From Staphylococcus hyicus (GTDB lineage: Bacteria > Bacillota > Bacilli > Staphylococcales > Staphylococcaceae): 64,000 nucleotides of DNA. This document shows positions 1-13,196 of this stretch, piece after piece. Each line of letters begins with the position of its first letter. Within the stretch, counting starts at the first letter, position 1. The DNA is taken from NCBI RefSeq assembly GCF_000816085.1, contig NZ_CP008747.1, positions 806,001 to 870,000 on the forward strand. The letters are read 5' to 3'. Below the pieces are notes generated by a model that was not told where the DNA came from, made no database searches, and saw nothing but the letters and a program-made list of their open reading frames with translations. The translations under genes were made by a program, and so were the position numbers.

Positions 1-228
1 TGTAATAAAAATACGATTCCATTTGATCAAGAAAAACCATTTGTAACAAGTGGCATTCGTTTAGGTACACCTGCTGCAACAACGCGTGGTTTTGATGAGG
101 AAGCCTTTAAAGAAGTCGCTCATATTATTAGCGATGTTTTGAAGAATCATCAAGATAATCAAGTTTTAAAAGACGCGAAAGAACGTGTTCGCACATTGAC
201 TGGAAAATTCCCATTATACAATAAATAA
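1..228 (+). CDS. glyA: Serine hydroxymethyltransferase, C-terminal end (partial)
   Basis: The reading frame is open from the first base and ends with TAA at 226-228, giving 75 residues. The segment containing [16 protein letters not shown] is the conserved C-terminal part of SHMT, the PLP enzyme that interconverts serine and glycine with tetrahydrofolate. The gene is cut by the window edge, so neither its start nor its active-site lysine is visible. It lies 21 bp upstream of upp in the same direction, the usual staphylococcal glyA-upp-mnaA-atp order. Confidence 0.93.
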   Translation, partial: CNKNTIPFDQEKPFVTSGIRLGTPAATTRGFDEEAFKEVAHIISDVLKNHQDNQVLKDAKERVRTLTGKFPLYNK

Positions 229-249
229 AATATTGGAGGCATAAAACCA

Positions 250-879
250 ATGGGTAAAGTACATGTATTTGATCATCCTTTAATTCAACACAAACTGAGT
301 TTCATTCGAGATGTAAACACAGGAACAAAAGCTTTTCGTGAACTTGTAGATGAAGTCGGTATGCTTATGGCATATGAGGTTACACGTAACTTAGAACTTC
401 AAGAAGTTGAAATAGAAACACCAGTCACGAAAGCAAAAGCAAAACGCTTATCTGGGAAAAAATTAGCCTTTGTACCGATACTTCGTGCTGGTTTAGGCAT
501 GACGCAGGGGATTTTAAATCTCGTTCCTGCTGCAAGAATTGGACATGTGGGGCTTTATCGTGATCCAGAAACTCTAGAAGCGGTTGAATATTTTGTGAAG
601 TTACCACAAGATATTGAAGAACGTGAAATCATTGTTGTAGATCCAATGTTAGCGACAGGAGCATCAGCAATTGAAGCCATTACGTCATTGAAAAAACGTG
701 GAGCAAAACACATTCGCTTTATGTGTCTTATTGCAGCACCTGAGGGTGTTCAAAAGCTTCAAGAAGCACATGAAGATGTAGATATTTTCATTGCAGCTCT
801 AGACGAGAAGTTAGATGAAAATGCGTATATCATTCCTGGATTAGGGGATGCTGGTGATCGTTTGTTCGGTACAAAATAA
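250..879 (+). CDS. upp: Uracil phosphoribosyltransferase
   Basis: This 209-residue protein has the normal length for UPRT, which converts uracil and PRPP to UMP in cytoplasmic pyrimidine salvage. The PRPP-binding loop [12 protein letters not shown] lies at residues 129-140, and the uracil-binding C-terminal region with PGLGDAGDR is present. A good ribosome-binding site (TTGGAGG, about 233-239) precedes the ATG. It follows glyA by 21 bp and precedes mnaA by 26 bp, so co-transcription is likely. No riboswitch or attenuator is obvious in the short upstream gap. Confidence 0.97.
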   Translation: MGKVHVFDHPLIQHKLSFIRDVNTGTKAFRELVDEVGMLMAYEVTRNLELQEVEIETPVTKAKAKRLSGKKLAFVPILRAGLGMTQGILNLVPAARIGHVGLYRDPETLEAVEYFVKLPQDIEEREIIVVDPMLATGASAIEAITSLKKRGAKHIRFMCLIAAPEGVQKLQEAHEDVDIFIAALDEKLDENAYIIPGLGDAGDRLFGTK

Positions 880-905
880 TGTCTTAATTAAGGAGCGCTT
901 ATTCA

Positions 906-2045
906 ATGAAAAGGATTATGACGATTTTTGGTACGCGTCCAGAGGCCATTAAAATGGCACCTCTCGTATTACAATTAAAAAAGGAAGAAAATTTAGAACC
1001 AATTGTAGTTGTAACGGCGCAACATCGTGAAATGTTAGATTCTGTTTTAGATACATTTAATATCGTACCTGATTACGATTTGAATGTGATGAAACCTGGG
1101 CAAACATTGTCTGAAGTAACGTCACGTGTTCTAACTGGACTTGAAGGCGTCATTAAAGAAGTGAAGCCTGATATGATTTTAGTACATGGTGATACAACGA
1201 CAACATTTGCAGGAAGTTTAGCTGCTTTTTATAACGAAATAAGTATTGGTCACGTTGAAGCGGGTTTAAGAACATGGCAAAAATATTCGCCATTTCCTGA
1301 AGAGATGAATCGACAAATGACTGGTATTATGGCAGACCTTCATTTTGCACCAACGCATCAAGCAGAGATGAATTTATTAAATGAAAATAAAAATCCTAAC
1401 TCAGTCGTTGTCACTGGTAATACAGCGATTGATGCGATGCACACTACAATTCATGAACAGTATAAATCAGACATAATCCAACGTCATCAAGATAAACGCA
1501 TCATCTTGTTAACTTCACACCGTCGTGAAAATATTGGTGAACCTATGGAAAATATTTTTAAAGCGGCGCGTCGTATCGTTGAAGACATTGAAGATGCAGT
1601 TATTGTTTACCCAATGCATAAAAATCCAAAAGTAAGAGATATTGCTTACAAACATCTCAGTGATCATGACCGTATTGAACTGATTGAACCACTTGAGGTA
1701 GTTGATTTTCATAATTTTGCACATCAATCGCATTTGATTTTAACTGATTCTGGCGGAGTACAAGAAGAAGCACCATCCTTAGGTAAGCCAGTATTGGTAT
1801 TGAGAGATACCACTGAACGTCCGGAAGGTGTCGAAGCAGGTACATTAAAATTAGCTGGAACAAAAGAAGAAGATGTTTATCAATATACGAAAGCATTACT
1901 TACAGATGAAGCGCTCTATAAGAAAATGAGTATCGCACAAAACCCATATGGAGATGGTCACGCTTCCAAACGAATATGTGATCATATTCAATATTATTTT
2001 GGTTTAACGGAATCAAAACCGGAACCCTTTAAACCTAAAGCATAG
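906..2045 (+). CDS. mnaA: UDP-N-acetylglucosamine 2-epimerase (non-hydrolysing)
   Basis: The 379-residue protein is full length for the family that interconverts UDP-GlcNAc and UDP-ManNAc, a precursor of wall teichoic acid linkage units and some capsules. Visible motifs include FGTRPEAIKMAP near the N-terminus, HGDTTTTFAGSLAAF, HVEAGLRTW, TSHRRENIG and the C-terminal nucleotide-binding TDSGGVQEEAPSLGKP. An AAGGAGCG ribosome-binding site precedes the ATG. It lies between upp and the ATP synthase operon, as in other staphylococci. Staphylococci can carry a second paralogue (cap5P-like); the position here argues for mnaA. Confidence 0.93.
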   Translation: MKRIMTIFGTRPEAIKMAPLVLQLKKEENLEPIVVVTAQHREMLDSVLDTFNIVPDYDLNVMKPGQTLSEVTSRVLTGLEGVIKEVKPDMILVHGDTTTTFAGSLAAFYNEISIGHVEAGLRTWQKYSPFPEEMNRQMTGIMADLHFAPTHQAEMNLLNENKNPNSVVVTGNTAIDAMHTTIHEQYKSDIIQRHQDKRIILLTSHRRENIGEPMENIFKAARRIVEDIEDAVIVYPMHKNPKVRDIAYKHLSDHDRIELIEPLEVVDFHNFAHQSHLILTDSGGVQEEAPSLGKPVLVLRDTTERPEGVEAGTLKLAGTKEEDVYQYTKALLTDEALYKKMSIAQNPYGDGHASKRICDHIQYYFGLTESKPEPFKPKA

Positions 2046-2113
2046 TGCTGGTATTAAATGTGTCAATTTTGTGACAACTCTATTCATAGATGACAGTCCT
2101 GTTAAATGCATAA

Positions 2114-2142
2114 TTGACACGCTTTTGCCCCTATATTATTAT
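2114..2142 (+). promoter_or_regulatory. Sigma-A promoter of the atp operon
   Basis: TTGACA at 2114-2119 and TATTAT at 2137-2142 are separated by exactly 17 bp, which predicts transcription from about 2149. The -35 lies inside the right arm of an inverted repeat, GTGTCAATT at 2060-2068 and AATTGACAC at 2112-2120. An in-frame TTG that could extend atpI upstream coincides with this -35, so the longer atpI start is not credible. Confidence 0.7.
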
Positions 2143-2203
2143 GAAAGTTGTATGCATGGAACGGCTTTCATATATGTTCCTAAAAGTGGAAAAGAGGTTC
2201 ATT

Positions 2204-2569
2204 ATGGTACGTTTTTATAATTGTACACAGCCGTTTTTGACATATTACATTTGCCTCTGGGTAGGCCTCATGATGCTTTATTTTTGGCTACACCATGCTT
2301 TTGTTCTTGGATTAATAGTGGGTTTATTTGCTTCAACGTTTAATACAATCATCTTTGAATATTATTTACATCGTGCCAAACAAACACGTGTAGGATCTAT
2401 TTCGACAGGTGGTAATTGGCGGTATTTTACAGCAATTCTCGCTTGTGCAACTTGGGTGGCATTTCAAGAACAGATACATATTATCGGTGTACTAATAGGG
2501 CTTATGGTTTCATATGTTTTTATCATTTTACGTCCTTTGGTTAAGAAGGACACACGTAACTCTAATTGA
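2204..2569 (+). CDS. atpI: ATP synthase protein I
   Basis: This is a 121-residue hydrophobic protein with about four membrane segments and the interior signature of the AtpI/UncI family. AtpI is an accessory membrane protein thought to help c-ring assembly or Mg2+ supply; it is not a core subunit. I chose ATG 2204 because GAAAAGAGG at 2191-2199 precedes it and because the upstream in-frame TTG at 2114 lies within the promoter -35. It is the first gene of the atp operon and ends 18 bp before atpB. Confidence 0.85.
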   Translation: MVRFYNCTQPFLTYYICLWVGLMMLYFWLHHAFVLGLIVGLFASTFNTIIFEYYLHRAKQTRVGSISTGGNWRYFTAILACATWVAFQEQIHIIGVLIGLMVSYVFIILRPLVKKDTRNSN

Positions 2570-2587
2570 AAAGAGGTGAAATTTTAG

Positions 2588-3307
<720 letters not shown>

Positions 3308-3326
3308 ATAAAAAATAATAACTTAA

Positions 3327-3560
<234 letters not shown>

Positions 3561-3849
3561 TCTTAATATTGATTATGTTTCTAAATAATTAGAAGTATCC
3601 TGAGCGGGGTTAAAACGTATGCTATTCCCCGCCCTAAATTTTATTTATATATCATTTTAATTTTAAATGGTATGTACTTTTTTTGAGAATTTAAAATTGT
3701 GATAAATGTGTGCAAGAAGGACCTTGCACGTTCAAGAATTGCAAAATGAAAGACATTCAACGATTAACAATCAATCATGTCTATGTACGAATGTTTGATT
3801 AACCATTTTGTAGTTTATGATGAAATGATTGAAAGGAGTGTACAGCAAA
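3561..3849 (+). promoter_or_regulatory. Hairpin-rich spacer between atpE and atpF
   Basis: The 289-bp gap contains at least three inverted repeats on the coding strand. GCGGGG at 3604-3609 pairs with CCCCGC at 3627-3632, followed by an A/T-rich tract. GTGCAAG at 3710-3716 pairs exactly with CTTGCAC at 3723-3729. AATCAATCAT at 3770-3779 pairs nearly perfectly with ATGTTTGATT at 3791-3800. No ORF of note is present. The arrangement could attenuate, stabilise or process the polycistronic mRNA so that atpE is made in excess over atpF; this role is inferred. Confidence 0.55.
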
Positions 3850-4368
3850 TTGACAACCAACATGTTAACCTTTGCAGCTAGTGCCGGTGGTGTAAATATT
3901 GGTGACATTCTTGTGACTATTTTCACATTTGTTATCTTACTTTTCCTACTTAAAAAGTTTGCATGGGGCCCACTTAAAAAGGTTATGGACGACCGTGAAC
4001 ATTCAATTAATCAAGATATTGATGATGCGGAACGCGCAAAAATGAATGCACAGCGTCTAGAAGAAGAAAATAGAAAAACGTTAAAAGAAACTCAAGATCA
4101 AGTACATAAGATGCTTGAAGAAGCCAAAGTACAAGCGCAACGACAACAAGAAGAAATTCTTCATGAAGCTAACCAACGTGCAAATGGCATGATAGAAACG
4201 GCTCAAAGTGAAATCAAGAGTGAAAAAGAACGTGCATTAGCTGAAATTAATAGTCAAGTCTCTGAACTTTCAGTGTTAATTGCGTCTAAAGTATTACGCA
4301 AAGAAATTTCTGAGCAAGATCAAAAAGACCTTATCGACAAGTACATTAAAGAGGTAGGGGATAAATAA
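3850..4368 (+). CDS. atpF: F1Fo ATP synthase subunit b
   Basis: The stator b-subunit: one N-terminal membrane helix (about residues 18-38) followed by a long charged, heptad-rich coiled coil that ends in [15 protein letters not shown]. The start is a TTG at 3850, because AAAGGAGTG at 3832-3840 sits 9 bp upstream and gives 172 residues, close to the usual staphylococcal length. A TTG at 3829 would put the Shine-Dalgarno inside the gene. The last base of its stop is the first base of atpH. Confidence 0.9.
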   Translation: MTTNMLTFAASAGGVNIGDILVTIFTFVILLFLLKKFAWGPLKKVMDDREHSINQDIDDAERAKMNAQRLEEENRKTLKETQDQVHKMLEEAKVQAQRQQEEILHEANQRANGMIETAQSEIKSEKERALAEINSQVSELSVLIASKVLRKEISEQDQKDLIDKYIKEVGDK

Positions 4369-4907
4369 TGGCACAAGTTGCACAAAAATATGCCCAAGCC
4401 CTTTTTGACGTAGCGATAAAGGCTGAAGTGCTTTCAGAGATTTACCACGATTTCACTGAAATTAATACTAGTATTCAAAGTGAAGGTTCAAAATTACATG
4501 TGATTGATTTAGAACCTAAACTTACTTTAGATGAAAGACAATCATTAGTTTCAAATGTATTTAATGGCGTACACCCATATTTGATGAATACTTTAAAAAT
4601 TATGGCAAGCCATCGTAACTTATCATTATTAGGTGATGTGTTTAAGGCATTTGAAAAACATTACAATGAATTTCATGGGTTAGATGATGCATTTATCGTT
4701 TCTGCACGCCCTTTATCCGAGGCAGAAGTAGAACACATAAAAGAAGCGTTAGTGCAACGTACAGGATTAAAAGATCTTAAAGTGCAAACTTCAGTAGACA
4801 CATCACTCATCGGCGGTGTTAAAGTTAAAATCGGTACTAAAGTATACGATGGAAGTGTACAAAATGATCTCGAACAATTAGCAAGAAAATTCAGTAGCGC
4901 ACATTAA
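4368..4907 (+). CDS. atpH: F1Fo ATP synthase subunit delta
   Basis: The 179-residue delta subunit links the F1 head to the b stator. The N-terminal helical domain starts with AQVAQKYAQALFDVA, and the C-terminal part contains the conserved LIGGVKVKIGTKVYDGSVQNDLEQL. The ATG overlaps the atpF stop by one base (TAATG), suggesting translational coupling. A 27-bp gap with GAGGAGTGA leads to atpA. Confidence 0.97.
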   Translation: MAQVAQKYAQALFDVAIKAEVLSEIYHDFTEINTSIQSEGSKLHVIDLEPKLTLDERQSLVSNVFNGVHPYLMNTLKIMASHRNLSLLGDVFKAFEKHYNEFHGLDDAFIVSARPLSEAEVEHIKEALVQRTGLKDLKVQTSVDTSLIGGVKVKIGTKVYDGSVQNDLEQLARKFSSAH

Positions 4908-4934
4908 ATACGAAATGAAAGAGGAGTGACATAG

Positions 4935-6443
<1,509 letters not shown>

Positions 6444-6477
6444 TGTCAAATATATGATGAGATAAGGTGGTGAGATA

Positions 6478-7344
6478 GTGGCTTCATTAAAAGAAATAGA
6501 TTCACGAATAAAATCAACTAAAAAGATGAAACAAATCACAAGTGCGATGAATATGGTTTCAAATTCTAAACTTCGTAAAGCAGAACGCAACACTAAGCAG
6601 TTTCGACCATACATGGAGAAAATGGAAGATGCGATTACGGCCATTGCTGGATCGAATACAACAACAAATCATCCTATGTTAATTCAACGTGACGTGAAAC
6701 GTGTTGGTTATATGGTGATTACGAGTGATAGTGGTTTAGCAGGGGCATACAGTGCTAACGTGCTAAAGAAAATGATTCGTGATATCGAAAAACGTCATAA
6801 CAGTAAAGATGAATATCGTTTAATTGTACTTGGTAAAATTGGTATTTCATTTTTAGAGAATCGCGGTTACACGGTTGAAAATGGACTTACTGATATTCCT
6901 GACCAACCATCTTTTAAAGCAATTCAATCGATTGCAACGCGTGCCGTTGATTTATACAGTGAAGAAGAAATTGACGAATTAAACGTCTATTATAGCCATT
7001 ATGTCAGTGTGATTGAAAACACACCAAAAAGTAAAAAACTGTTGCCATTATCACCTGAAGATTCTTCATTAGGTCATGGTGCAATGTCTTCTTATGAATT
7101 TGAACCAGATAAAGAATCAATATTAAAAGTGCTTCTACCACAATATATTGAGAGTTTAATCTATGGAACAATTTTAGATGCCAAAGCAAGTGAGCATGCA
7201 TCTCGTATGAACGCGATGAAGAATGCTACAGATAACGCAACAGATTTAATTGACGATTTATCATTACAATATAACCGTGCGCGACAAGCGGCGATCACAC
7301 AACAAATTACTGAAATTGTTGGTGGCGCAGCAGCATTAGAATAA
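6478..7344 (+). CDS. atpG: F1Fo ATP synthase subunit gamma
   Basis: The 288-residue central rotor stalk of F1. It has the N-terminal helix [19 protein letters not shown] and the conserved C-terminal helix [19 protein letters not shown]...[12 protein letters not shown] that inserts into the hexamer. The start codon is GTG at 6478, preceded by AAGGTGGTGA at 6465-6474. It lies 24 bp before atpD, and the operon order is canonical. Confidence 0.97.
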   Translation: MASLKEIDSRIKSTKKMKQITSAMNMVSNSKLRKAERNTKQFRPYMEKMEDAITAIAGSNTTTNHPMLIQRDVKRVGYMVITSDSGLAGAYSANVLKKMIRDIEKRHNSKDEYRLIVLGKIGISFLENRGYTVENGLTDIPDQPSFKAIQSIATRAVDLYSEEEIDELNVYYSHYVSVIENTPKSKKLLPLSPEDSSLGHGAMSSYEFEPDKESILKVLLPQYIESLIYGTILDAKASEHASRMNAMKNATDNATDLIDDLSLQYNRARQAAITQQITEIVGGAAALE

Positions 7345-7356
7345 GTTTATTAATAA

Positions 7357-8781
<1,425 letters not shown>

Positions 8782-8802
8782 TACAATTAGGAGGCTTGGA
8801 TA

Positions 8803-9207
8803 ATGAATACATTAACCTTAGATATCGTCACTCCTAATGGTTCTGTTTATAAACAAGACAATGTGGAAATTGTTGTCTTACAAACAACAGCAGGCGAAAT
8901 GGGTGTGATGTATGGTCACATTCCGACGGTTGCACCATTACGCATTGGACATATTAAAGTTAAATGCAATGGTCAATCCGACTATATAGCTGTAACAGAA
9001 GGTTTTGCAGAAATTCGACAAGAAAAAGTCAATATTCTTGTTCAATCAGCGGAATCTGCTGAAGATATCGATTTAGAACGTGCGAAATCTGCAAAACAAC
9101 GTGCAACATTTTATCTTGATGGAGATAAAGAAGATACAGACTTTAAACGTGCTGAACGTGCATTAAAGCGAGCAGAAAATCGTATCGAGGTTGCAAAATT
9201 TAAATAA
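8803..9207 (+). CDS. atpC: F1Fo ATP synthase subunit epsilon
   Basis: The 134-residue epsilon subunit has an N-terminal beta-sandwich (LDIVTPNGSVYKQDNVEIVVLQTTAGEMGVMYGHIP is spread over residues 5-41) and a C-terminal helical hairpin rich in Glu, Arg and Ala. In bacteria it couples rotation and can inhibit ATP hydrolysis. The gene is last in the atp operon and is followed immediately by an intrinsic terminator. Confidence 0.97.
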   Translation: MNTLTLDIVTPNGSVYKQDNVEIVVLQTTAGEMGVMYGHIPTVAPLRIGHIKVKCNGQSDYIAVTEGFAEIRQEKVNILVQSAESAEDIDLERAKSAKQRATFYLDGDKEDTDFKRAERALKRAENRIEVAKFK

Positions 9208-9215
9208 CTTTCATT

Positions 9216-9250
9216 AAAACCCACTGGTGATTACCAGTGGGTTTTAGCTT
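9216..9250 (+). terminator. Intrinsic terminator of the atp operon
   Basis: AAAACCCACTGGT at 9216-9228 pairs perfectly with ACCAGTGGGTTTT at 9233-9245 around a four-base loop, and the stem runs into T-rich sequence. It starts 9 bp after the atpC stop. Confidence 0.9.
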
Positions 9251-9457
9251 GTTTTTATCCTAAAAACAGATTGATAAATATCATTTTATTTTGATTAATT
9301 GTATATACAAATCTTTCGAAAAGTCGTATGATATTATCTATGTGAGTTTTAAAAATGAGGGCAATCTTCATCATATAAAGAGATGATTACATTAGGAATT
9401 CGTACATAAATCATGTAAAATTAAGTAAGATTAACTTTAAAGGGGTAGCAAACTAAA

Positions 9458-9691
9458 ATGGAATATTTAGGACAATTTGCGATTATACATCTCGTACTGC
9501 ATGTGGGTTGTATTTGTATTGCGTATTGGAGTCTTAATGCGTTACGATTGGATCAGCTGTTTAAAAAAGGTTACCCAAAACAAGTTCAAGTTGCACTCAT
9601 ATTTTTTGCGATTTTACTAGGAACGAGTATGAGTAACTTTATAAATGATTTATTACAATTTTCAACTCAAATTCAATACTTATTTAAATAA
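9458..9691 (+). CDS. DUF1146 family small membrane protein
   Basis: The 77-residue protein has two hydrophobic segments (about residues 5-27 and 43-60) with a short basic loop between them (KKGYPKQVQ). It matches the DUF1146/YwzB-like proteins found between atpC and murA in Bacillales. AAGGGGTAGC precedes the ATG. The family has no established function. The gene is separated from the atp terminator by about 200 bp, so it probably has its own promoter. Confidence 0.8.
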   Translation: MEYLGQFAIIHLVLHVGCICIAYWSLNALRLDQLFKKGYPKQVQVALIFFAILLGTSMSNFINDLLQFSTQIQYLFK

Positions 9692-9772
9692 TGTATGAGA
9701 TAAGTTTAAGTGTATTGCAAGAAGTTTATAATTAATTATGTAAGTGTGTAAATAGTGGAGGATGTAAATAAC

Positions 9773-11044
9773 ATGGATAAAATTATTGTAAAAGGCGGCA
9801 ATACCCTAAAAGGGGAAGTTCAAGTTGAAGGAGCAAAAAATGCGGTTTTACCAATCATTACTGCATCTTTGCTTGCAAGTAAAGGTAAAAGTGAGCTTAT
9901 TAATGTGCCAGCTTTGAGTGATGTCGATACAATTAATAATGTCATTAATGTACTTAATGCTAAAGTAAAATACAATGAAAAGAAGCATTCTGTCACAGTA
10001 GATGCTTCCAAAGAGTTGAAAGAAGAAGCACCTTATGAGTATGTTAGCAAAATGCGTGCAAGCATCTTAGTAATGGGACCTTTATTGGCACGCCTCGGTA
10101 AAGCAAAGGTTGCATTACCAGGTGGATGTGCGATTGGTTCTAGACCTATTGAACAACATTTAAAAGGTTTTGAAGCGTTAGGTGCACAAATTCACCAAGA
10201 AGCGGGCTATATTTACGCTGAATGTCCACACGGATTAATTGGAAACGATATTCATTTAGACTTTCCAAGTGTAGGTGCGACTCAAAATATTGTGATGGCT
10301 GCATCGTTAGCCAAAGGACGTACAGTGATAGAAAATGTCGCAAGAGAACCTGAAATTGTTGATTTAGCGAATTACATTAATGAAATGGGTGGCGACATAA
10401 AAGGTGCTGGCACCGACACAATTATTATTAACGGTGTTGATGCATTAACAGGGGTACAGCATGCGATTATTCCAGACCGTATTGAAGCAGGAACATTTAT
10501 GATTGCTGCAGCGATTACTCGAGGTGATGTCTTTGTGAAAGGTGCCATACATGAACATATGACAAGTCTCGTGTATAAGCTTGAAGAGATGGGTGTTCAA
10601 CTGGAATATCAAGAAGATGGTATTCGCGTGACAGCACCAGAACAATTAAATCCAGTTGACATTAAAACATTACCACACCCAGGTTTTCCAACTGATATGC
10701 AATCTCAAATGATGGCATTACTTCTTACGGCTGAAGGACATAAAGTGATTACTGAAACGGTATTCGAAAATCGCTTTATGCACGTCGGTGAGTTTAAACG
10801 TATGAATGCACAAATTTCAGTAGAAGGCCGCAGTGCTAAAATTGAAGGTAAAAGTGAACTTCAAGGGGCACAAGTAAAAGCGACTGATTTAAGAGCTGCA
10901 GCTGCACTTATCTTAGCTGGGTTAGTAGCTAAAGGTGAAACAACTGTGACTGAACTTAAACATTTAGATCGTGGTTATGTAAATTTCCATGGAAAACTAA
11001 AAGCTTTAGGTGCAGACATTCAACGAATCAATGCGAAAAAGTAA
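9773..11044 (+). CDS. murA: UDP-N-acetylglucosamine 1-carboxyvinyltransferase
   Basis: MurA catalyses the first committed step of peptidoglycan synthesis, transferring enolpyruvate from PEP to UDP-GlcNAc in the cytoplasm. With ATG 9773 the protein has 423 residues and the catalytic, fosfomycin-reactive cysteine falls at residue 119 in [12 protein letters not shown] rejected the GTG at 9755 because the ribosome-binding site GTGGAGGATG lies there. Staphylococci have two MurA paralogues; the position between atpC and fabZ identifies this as the primary one. Confidence 0.95.
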   Translation: MDKIIVKGGNTLKGEVQVEGAKNAVLPIITASLLASKGKSELINVPALSDVDTINNVINVLNAKVKYNEKKHSVTVDASKELKEEAPYEYVSKMRASILVMGPLLARLGKAKVALPGGCAIGSRPIEQHLKGFEALGAQIHQEAGYIYAECPHGLIGNDIHLDFPSVGATQNIVMAASLAKGRTVIENVAREPEIVDLANYINEMGGDIKGAGTDTIIINGVDALTGVQHAIIPDRIEAGTFMIAAAITRGDVFVKGAIHEHMTSLVYKLEEMGVQLEYQEDGIRVTAPEQLNPVDIKTLPHPGFPTDMQSQMMALLLTAEGHKVITETVFENRFMHVGEFKRMNAQISVEGRSAKIEGKSELQGAQVKATDLRAAAALILAGLVAKGETTVTELKHLDRGYVNFHGKLKALGADIQRINAKK

Positions 11045-11234
11045 TTTCTTAGCAGCGTGGATGTTTATTCAGCGGTCAATAAGTATTCAGCTCACATTAT
11101 TTATTTTAATAGCAGTTGTTTTATTTTTTATAGGGTTAATGATAGGATTTTTAATCAATCAAGATAATATTTTAAATGCGCTTAATCCACAATTTTGGGA
11201 AGATTTTCAAGCGTTAATTGGAGGCAATTCTTAA
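11031..11234 (+). CDS. EpuA-like small membrane protein (DNA-directed RNA polymerase subunit beta family)
   Basis: This 67-residue protein has one strong membrane helix (about residues 19-42) after a short basic N-terminus and ends in [15 protein letters not shown], which resembles the conserved tail of the EpuA family. Databases often label such proteins 'DNA-directed RNA polymerase subunit beta', which is probably a misnomer. The ATG at 11031 overlaps the end of murA by 14 bp, and the stop overlaps the fabZ start as TAATG. Function is unknown; the location suggests envelope biology. Confidence 0.7.
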   Translation: MRKSNFLAAWMFIQRSISIQLTLFILIAVVLFFIGLMIGFLINQDNILNALNPQFWEDFQALIGGNS

Positions 11235-11674
11235 TGGAAACTATATTCGACTACAATGAAATTAAACAAATTATTCCACATCGTCAGCCATTTTTGCTCA
11301 TTGATAAAGTGGTTGAGTATGAGCCGGGGCAACGTTGTGTTGGTATTAAGCAGGTTTCAGGTAATGAACCGTTTTTCCAAGGTCACTTCCCTAATTATGC
11401 TGTGATGCCAGGGGTATTAATTACAGAAGCACTTGCGCAAACTGGAGCAGTGGCAATGTTAAATAGTGAAGAAAATAAAGGCAAACTTGCGTTATTTGCT
11501 GGAATTGATAAGTGCCGCTTTAAAAAACAGGTGGTTCCTGGAGATACTTTAAAACTTGAAGTTGAAATAACAAAAATTAAAGGACCAATCGGTAAAGGAT
11601 CTGCAGTAGCAACAGTTGATGGTCAAGTTGCCTGTCAATGTGAACTTACTTTCGCTTTGCAAGATCCAAAATAA
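11234..11674 (+). CDS. fabZ: 3-hydroxyacyl-[acyl-carrier-protein] dehydratase
   Basis: FabZ dehydrates beta-hydroxyacyl-ACP in type II fatty acid synthesis. The 146-residue product from ATG 11234 has the hot-dog fold motif [23 protein letters not shown], with catalytic His51 and Glu65. The ribosome-binding site TTGGAGGC lies within the preceding gene. An upstream TTG start (11195) would lie inside that gene and lacks a ribosome-binding site. The stop is followed by a terminator at 11683. Confidence 0.95.
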   Translation: METIFDYNEIKQIIPHRQPFLLIDKVVEYEPGQRCVGIKQVSGNEPFFQGHFPNYAVMPGVLITEALAQTGAVAMLNSEENKGKLALFAGIDKCRFKKQVVPGDTLKLEVEITKIKGPIGKGSAVATVDGQVACQCELTFALQDPK

Positions 11675-11682
11675 TTCATATT

Positions 11683-11716
11683 GCGGGACCGTTTTCAAAA
11701 CGTCCCGCTTTTTTTA
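11683..11716 (+). terminator. Terminator downstream of fabZ
   Basis: GCGGGAC at 11683-11689 pairs with GTCCCGC at 11702-11708, the inner bases CGTTTT/AAAACG extend the stem, and a run of seven or more T follows. Confidence 0.9.
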
Positions 11717-11846
11717 TCAAGTCAAATACGATGATATAATTTATTTTAATACGTGAAATCAATTTCTTTTAAGTTCAATGTGTTAATAATCAATTTGAGA
11801 ATATGAAGCATTTTACTTAGTGACAAAACAATACACTTGAGATGAA

Positions 11847-11884
11847 AAAAACACAAATGGGTTTATAGCCGCATTTGTGTTTTT
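11847..11884 (-). terminator. Terminator of ywpF (minus strand)
   Basis: AAAAACACAAATG at 11847-11859 and CATTTGTGTTTTT at 11872-11884 form a 13-bp stem that ends in T residues on the minus strand. It lies just past the ywpF stop and could work in both directions. Confidence 0.8.
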
Positions 11885-11915
11885 AATTTGTTTTACGATT
11901 GTAATGCAGGGTCAT

Positions 11916-12356
11916 TTAATCTTCTTGGCGTTCATCTTTAAGTTTTGGTTTTGACTGCATCATACGGTTAAATGTTTTTATAAGCGCATCGCCTTCGAGA
12001 CCTTCGCCAACGAGTTGTTCTAGTAAATTTTCAGCATAAACTTGGCGTAATGTGTAAATATGACATTCAAAAACGATAGAAATGGTTTCTTCAAGCGGGG
12101 TAATATGTTTAATTGTTGCATCAAATAGAGCCGGATCATTTGACGGACGTGTGATGACAACTCTTATATCTAATAAGGTTTCTGCATTCATATATGCTTC
12201 CATTTCCTCCAAATGAATATCTGAAATTACGATCTCTAACAACCAACCTGTTCCACTATTTTCTTTGTTGATAATTACGCCATCTTTTAATTCATACTCA
12301 GTTACAGTGCCGTTTTCCGAAACGATTTGAAAGCGAACGGCTTTAAATGTTTTCAT
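11916..12356 (-). CDS. ywpF: YwpF-like family protein
   Basis: The 146-residue soluble protein matches the YwpF-like family, present beside fabZ and ssb in staphylococci and bacilli. No signal peptide, membrane segment or catalytic motif is visible. The acidic central part (DIHLEEMEAYMNAETLLDIRV) and a basic C-terminal tail are the main features. It is transcribed away from ssb, and a well-placed AAGGGGGCTGC precedes the ATG on the minus strand. No function is established. Confidence 0.8.
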   Translation of the reverse strand: MKTFKAVRFQIVSENGTVTEYELKDGVIINKENSGTGWLLEIVISDIHLEEMEAYMNAETLLDIRVVITRPSNDPALFDATIKHITPLEETISIVFECHIYTLRQVYAENLLEQLVGEGLEGDALIKTFNRMMQSKPKLKDERQED

Positions 12357-12544
12357 TGATGCAGCCCCCTTAAAACTTTTTCAACTTTACGAAATATGTT
12401 CATTTGTAGTTTATTATAACTTAATTCTTAAAAAAATTTCCAAAATCTTTTAAAAAATTGACGATGGTCACGGTTCAAATTTCAAAAAATCCACCTTGAT
12501 ATGGGTTTATAAGATGACGTATGCTATAGCCATAAAGAGAGGAG

Positions 12545-12877
12545 GTGACAACGATAAACCAGTTTCAAGCCATCGGTATCATTATAAAATCTCCTAATTA
12601 TTATGATACGAATGACACCCCATTTATCACTCTGACGATTAAAATTGAACGTGATTACAAAAGTAAAAAAGATAAGCCTATTTTTGATTATCTGAATTGT
12701 AAAGCTTATGGTACGATTGCTCAAGCGATACATGAAACATGCCATAAAGAAGACCTCATCGCAGTTATAGGACAAATTCAATCACGTAGATATGACTATG
12801 AAGGTGAACGGCGGTACACTACAGAATTGGTCATTGCTCAAATAAAACACCTTTCTTCTACCCAATGTTTAAAATAA
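12545..12877 (+). CDS. Single-stranded DNA-binding protein paralogue (SsbB-like)
   Basis: This is a short OB-fold SSB of about 107-110 residues lacking the acidic C-terminal tail that ends DPDIPF-type SSBs, so it is the competence-type or accessory paralogue rather than the replicative Ssb. Recognisable elements are INQFQAIGIII, FITLTIKIERDYKSKKD, DYLNCKAYGTIAQAI and LIAVIGQIQSRRYDYEGERRYTTELV. An in-frame stop lies at 12533-12535. The only GTG (12545) overlaps the Shine-Dalgarno AGGAGGTG, so initiation may instead be at ATA 12554. Confidence 0.8.
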   Translation: MTTINQFQAIGIIIKSPNYYDTNDTPFITLTIKIERDYKSKKDKPIFDYLNCKAYGTIAQAIHETCHKEDLIAVIGQIQSRRYDYEGERRYTTELVIAQIKHLSSTQCLK

Positions 12878-13196
12878 TCTCCTAATCAAAAGTTTAACCA
12901 TTCCAATGAAAATGTTTTATATTTATTGTGAAATCCATGAACACTCATCAAACATTTTATCTAACACATCTATCTATATCCCTACTTAATGATAAAATAT
13001 TCAAAAAGGAAGCTTACTCAATCTAAAATGGATAATTAACACTAAAATTAGACAGGTTAAGTTTTTAATAGTTACGTAAAACAAAGTAATGGTGATTCTA
13101 CACGTACATTATTAACATGTAACCCATTTAAAAAAGCAGTATATTTTTATTACTCATTAGTTAAATAAGGATAATACTCTCCTTTTCAGGTATTCA

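Noticed and set aside
12524-12781. 85-codon minus-strand frame across ssb
   Set aside because: It is antisense to the recognised ssb, has no ribosome-binding site and has no family signal.
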